From Aliivibrio sp. 1S175 (GTDB taxonomy: Bacteria; Pseudomonadota; Gammaproteobacteria; Enterobacterales; Vibrionaceae): a stretch of DNA of 46,689 nucleotides. Below the pieces are notes generated by a model, which did not search any database, was not told the origin of the DNA, and saw nothing but the letters and a program-made list of their open reading frames with translations. How positions within the stretch are numbered: position 1 is the first letter of the stretch; every line of letters starts with the position of its first letter. Below, one piece after another: positions 44,303-46,689 of the stretch. The stretch covers positions 1 to 46,689 of the forward strand of contig NZ_MAJS01000022.1 in the NCBI RefSeq assembly GCF_001690985.1. Reading direction: 5' to 3'. Both the position numbers and the translations under genes were made by a program.

Positions 44303-46561
44303 TTATAATGTTGCACCAATGCTTAAATATACTGATTCATGATTTTGCTCTGTTCTGCCATAAGCCAAAATGATAGGGCCTATTGGTGAATCTATTCCGG
44401 CAAAAATGGAGCCCGCAGTATACATAGGAGCATCACTAAAATGCTCGTCATTCCACACACTCCCTTGCTCAATAGAGCTTCCTAAGTATATAGGTGACTG
44501 GAATAATCCAAAATCATTATCCATTAAGCGATAACGATATACTAAACTTGCAAATGCCAAGTTTTCGCCAGATAAACTGTCTTTTGATATTCCTGATAAA
44601 TGCAAAAAACCACCGAGAGATTTAGGCTCAAGAGAAATTCCTCCATTTTTATTTTCAACAACCCCATACTCTCCATGCACGACTAAAGTATGACGTTTTA
44701 TGGTATAAGCAAATCGACCATTAACGGTTAGTTCAACAACTGAATCATCTTTCGTATCACTACTAGTTAATTCTCCGAATGTATCTTCACTGTATAAATA
44801 CTCAGAAAATAAATAAAATCCTTTCGTTGGAAAAGTAAAATTGTCTAATGTATCTAAACGATATTGTGCGAATATCCCTTTTCTTTCATAGTTACTATTA
44901 AAGTCAGGTATAATATTTAAAACCAAATCACCTGTTGTATATCTCCCCCCGATTCTAAAATCACTCCAAAGCGCTGGTTGTATACCTAGAGAAGCTTCAA
45001 ATTCAAATTCATTGTATTCAGTCGGCAGATAATTATCTATATTATCAAGAGTAGGCGTTGCTCTAAACTGAGTTTGAGTTACGCTATAAGTACCTTTTAA
45101 AGAAGAAAATAATAACTGGTTACTAAGAAAAGGAGTATACAGTTCGGCTTGCATCAACTTATCTGTACCTAACTCGAAATTCGTTCTTAATTCAGAGCTA
45201 TTCTCAGACAGCCCTATAATATTAATATCCGTAAAATTAATTGAGAAACCTAAGGAATATTTACTTTCATTATAAAAATCATCCTCTAATGAGAATCGAA
45301 AATCTAAATAGTTTGGCCCCCAACTTTTCTCATTAACATCAACAACTAATTCCGTAGCCCCATCACTGGTTGTTTGGTAAAAATAATCAATTCTTTCAAA
45401 TCTATCAATCGTATATAACGCTCTGACTTTTTCCTCTAATTGATCTGAAGAATAAGTTTTACCTTCATCTATTTGAAGATATTCCAATAACATGCGTTCA
45501 CTGTATGAACTATTATTATTCAGTGTCACATGATCTATTTTAAGATTATTACCACGTTTTAATTTACTGGTTTTTTTCTCTTTTTCACTTAAATACGCTT
45601 GGTATTCTGAGGCTGGTAGTACTAACTTATTTAGATTTAAATGCTGTTCATAAGCAATATCGTAACCCTTTCCATAAGCAAAAGGCATTTTGTCGAATTC
45701 TGCCGTATCCATTTTACCGACATTTGGAGCAAGAAAAATATCGTTATTGTTCAGTAGGGCTTCTTGCTGTTTAGTACTATTTTTTACTATATAGTTTGTT
45801 AGCTGCCCCATTACCGATAAATAACTTGATATATCTTCGGCTTCTAAATAATCAGAACCAATATCTACAGCTATGATGATATCTGCCCCCATCTCTCTAG
45901 CAACATCTACAGGCATATTATTTACACTGCCGCCATCGACGAGTAAACGACCTTCATATTCAACAGGGGGTAAGGCTCCAGGCACTGACATACTAGCCAT
46001 CATTGCTTCAGCTAAATTGCCTTTATCTAAAACAACAGGTTCCAATTTTTCAATGTCCGTTGCTACAGCCCTAAAAGGAATAGGAAGATCATCAAACGAT
46101 TGTAAATAAGAGACATTACCTGAGGTTGTGCGAAGAATTTTGGCCATATTTTGGCCTTGAACGAATCCTTTTGGTGCTTTTAGTTCTGTAAATGAAAAAC
46201 CAATATCCGTTCCTATTTGGTAGCGGTCTTCATATTCTTTATCCCTTATTTCTCTTTCACTTCGTTCTACTTTATCAACAAAACCACTATTCCAATCAAC
46301 AGTATCAATGAACACGGCTATCTCATCAGCACTCATCCCTGATGCATAAAGACCACCGACATAAGCCCCCATACTAGTACCAGTAATGTAATCTATAGGA
46401 ATATGCATCTCTTCTAATGCTTTAAGTACACCAATATGGGCGGCACCTTTTGCCCCACCCCCAGCAAGTACAAGGCCTATTTTAGGACGAGTTTGCTCTG
46501 CGAAAACCAAAGGTGAAATAAAAAGACATAAAGCAGGAAGTAAAAGTGATTTAAAGTGCAT
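44303..46561 (-). CDS. patatin-like phospholipase, type Vd autotransporter (PlpD-like)
   Basis: This 752-aa protein has a signal peptide (residues 1-21, ending VFA). The patatin domain (about 27-310) shows oxyanion loop GGGAKGAAHIGV, nucleophile S63 in GTSMG and catalytic D209 in VDGG, so the Ser-Asp dyad is complete. A single POTRA domain (about 345-412) and a C-terminal 16-strand-type beta-barrel of the bacterial surface antigen family follow, ending SVYLSIGATL. This is the type Vd layout of Pseudomonas PlpD and Fusobacterium FplA: the lipase is carried across the outer membrane by its own barrel. AAGGA precedes the ATG. Whether the passenger is released or stays on the surface cannot be told. 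Confidence 0.9.
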   Translation of the reverse strand: MHFKSLLLPALCLFISPLVFAEQTRPKIGLVLAGGGAKGAAHIGVLKALEEMHIPIDYITGTSMGAYVGGLYASGMSADEIAVFIDTVDWNSGFVDKVERSEREIRDKEYEDRYQIGTDIGFSFTELKAPKGFVQGQNMAKILRTTSGNVSYLQSFDDLPIPFRAVATDIEKLEPVVLDKGNLAEAMMASMSVPGALPPVEYEGRLLVDGGSVNNMPVDVAREMGADIIIAVDIGSDYLEAEDISSYLSVMGQLTNYIVKNSTKQQEALLNNNDIFLAPNVGKMDTAEFDKMPFAYGKGYDIAYEQHLNLNKLVLPASEYQAYLSEKEKKTSKLKRGNNLKIDHVTLNNNSSYSERMLLEYLQIDEGKTYSSDQLEEKVRALYTIDRFERIDYFYQTTSDGATELVVDVNEKSWGPNYLDFRFSLEDDFYNESKYSLGFSINFTDINIIGLSENSSELRTNFELGTDKLMQAELYTPFLSNQLLFSSLKGTYSVTQTQFRATPTLDNIDNYLPTEYNEFEFEASLGIQPALWSDFRIGGRYTTGDLVLNIIPDFNSNYERKGIFAQYRLDTLDNFTFPTKGFYLFSEYLYSEDTFGELTSSDTKDDSVVELTVNGRFAYTIKRHTLVVHGEYGVVENKNGGISLEPKSLGGFLHLSGISKDSLSGENLAFASLVYRYRLMDNDFGLFQSPIYLGSSIEQGSVWNDEHFSDAPMYTAGSIFAGIDSPIGPIILAYGRTEQNHESVYLSIGATL

Positions 46562-46633
46562 GATGTCATCCTTGAAATAGCAATGCTAAAAGAATACAGG
46601 ATGAAAGAGGGATGAGAAAGCTTAACTAATGTC

Positions 46634-46659
46634 ATTTAACCGTGTTTATACCGTTAAAT
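46634..46659. repeat. inverted repeat upstream of patatin gene
   Basis: ATTTAAC (46634-46640) and GTTAAAT (46653-46659) form a perfect 7-bp inverted repeat with a 12-bp centre, about 75 bp upstream of the start. A TATAAA lies inside it on the minus strand. It could be an operator over the promoter, but no known regulator is assigned. The last bases (GTAAAAAAGCCC) look like the start of a terminator stem for the next gene off the edge. Confidence 0.35.
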
Positions 46660-46689
46660 ACGTTTCTATAGACGTAAAAAAGCCCTAAT

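Overview
This window is a chromosomal segment of an AT-rich marine gamma-proteobacterium of the Vibrionaceae. Gene content, protein similarity as I remember it and gene order point to Aliivibrio, probably A. fischeri or a close relative. That is inference; no database search was possible. The order vexLM - erpA - hemL - rsmC - chiS - chitobiose operon - fbpABC - amtB/glnK - yacL - acnB matches what I recall of Vibrio cholerae chromosome 1. Nearly everything is core genome. I see no phage, insertion sequence, CRISPR array or tRNA.

Layout. (1) 1-280: the leader and promoter of a leftward stable-RNA (almost certainly rRNA) operon that lies off the left edge. (2) 280-4147, rightward: mtnN (MTA/SAH nucleosidase), a divergent CbiB/CobD-like membrane protein, a TRIC/YadS-type channel protein and an M23 murein endopeptidase. 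(3) 4202-8898, leftward: an RND pump with its adaptor (VexLM type) and erpA, whose promoter carries a near-consensus IscR type 1 box. (4) 9133-12923, rightward: hemL, an AI-2E/PerM permease and rsmC, with an overlooked 36-codon membrane microprotein on the opposite strand after hemL.

(5) 13088-31427 is the centrepiece, an 18 kb chitin-oligosaccharide module. ChiS is a hybrid sensor kinase with a C-terminal DNA-binding domain. It precedes a 611-bp control region and a ten-gene operon: periplasmic chitooligosaccharide-binding protein, two permeases, two ATPases, GH9 exo-glucosaminidase, glucosamine kinase, GH20 hexosaminidase, GH94 chitobiose phosphorylase and a hexose-phosphate mutase. The transporter imports (GlcNAc)2 and (GlcN)2. 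Phosphorolysis gives GlcNAc-1-P plus GlcNAc, and the mutase should convert GlcNAc-1-P to GlcNAc-6-P. The GH9 enzyme and the kinase turn deacetylated oligomers into GlcN-6-P. The control region contains a good match to a SlmA site, a cluster of ACGT dyads and direct repeats that may be ChiS sites, and a long unexplained inverted repeat.

(6) 31520-35271, leftward: ferric-iron ABC transporter fbpABC behind a likely Fur-controlled promoter. (7) 35443-37565, leftward: yacL, then glnK-amtB with a sigma-54 promoter; the yacL terminator stem is also a good NtrC enhancer site. (8) 37703-41392, rightward: cdaR, a GntP-family permease and glycerate kinase, a small D-glycerate/sugar-acid cassette lying between yacL and acnB, which are neighbours in E. 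coli. (9) 41492-46561, leftward: acnB and a patatin-POTRA-barrel type Vd autotransporter.

The most unusual items are regulatory: the terminator/NtrC dual element, the architecture of the chb control region, the IscR box and the microprotein. I did not find a wholly new multi-gene system.
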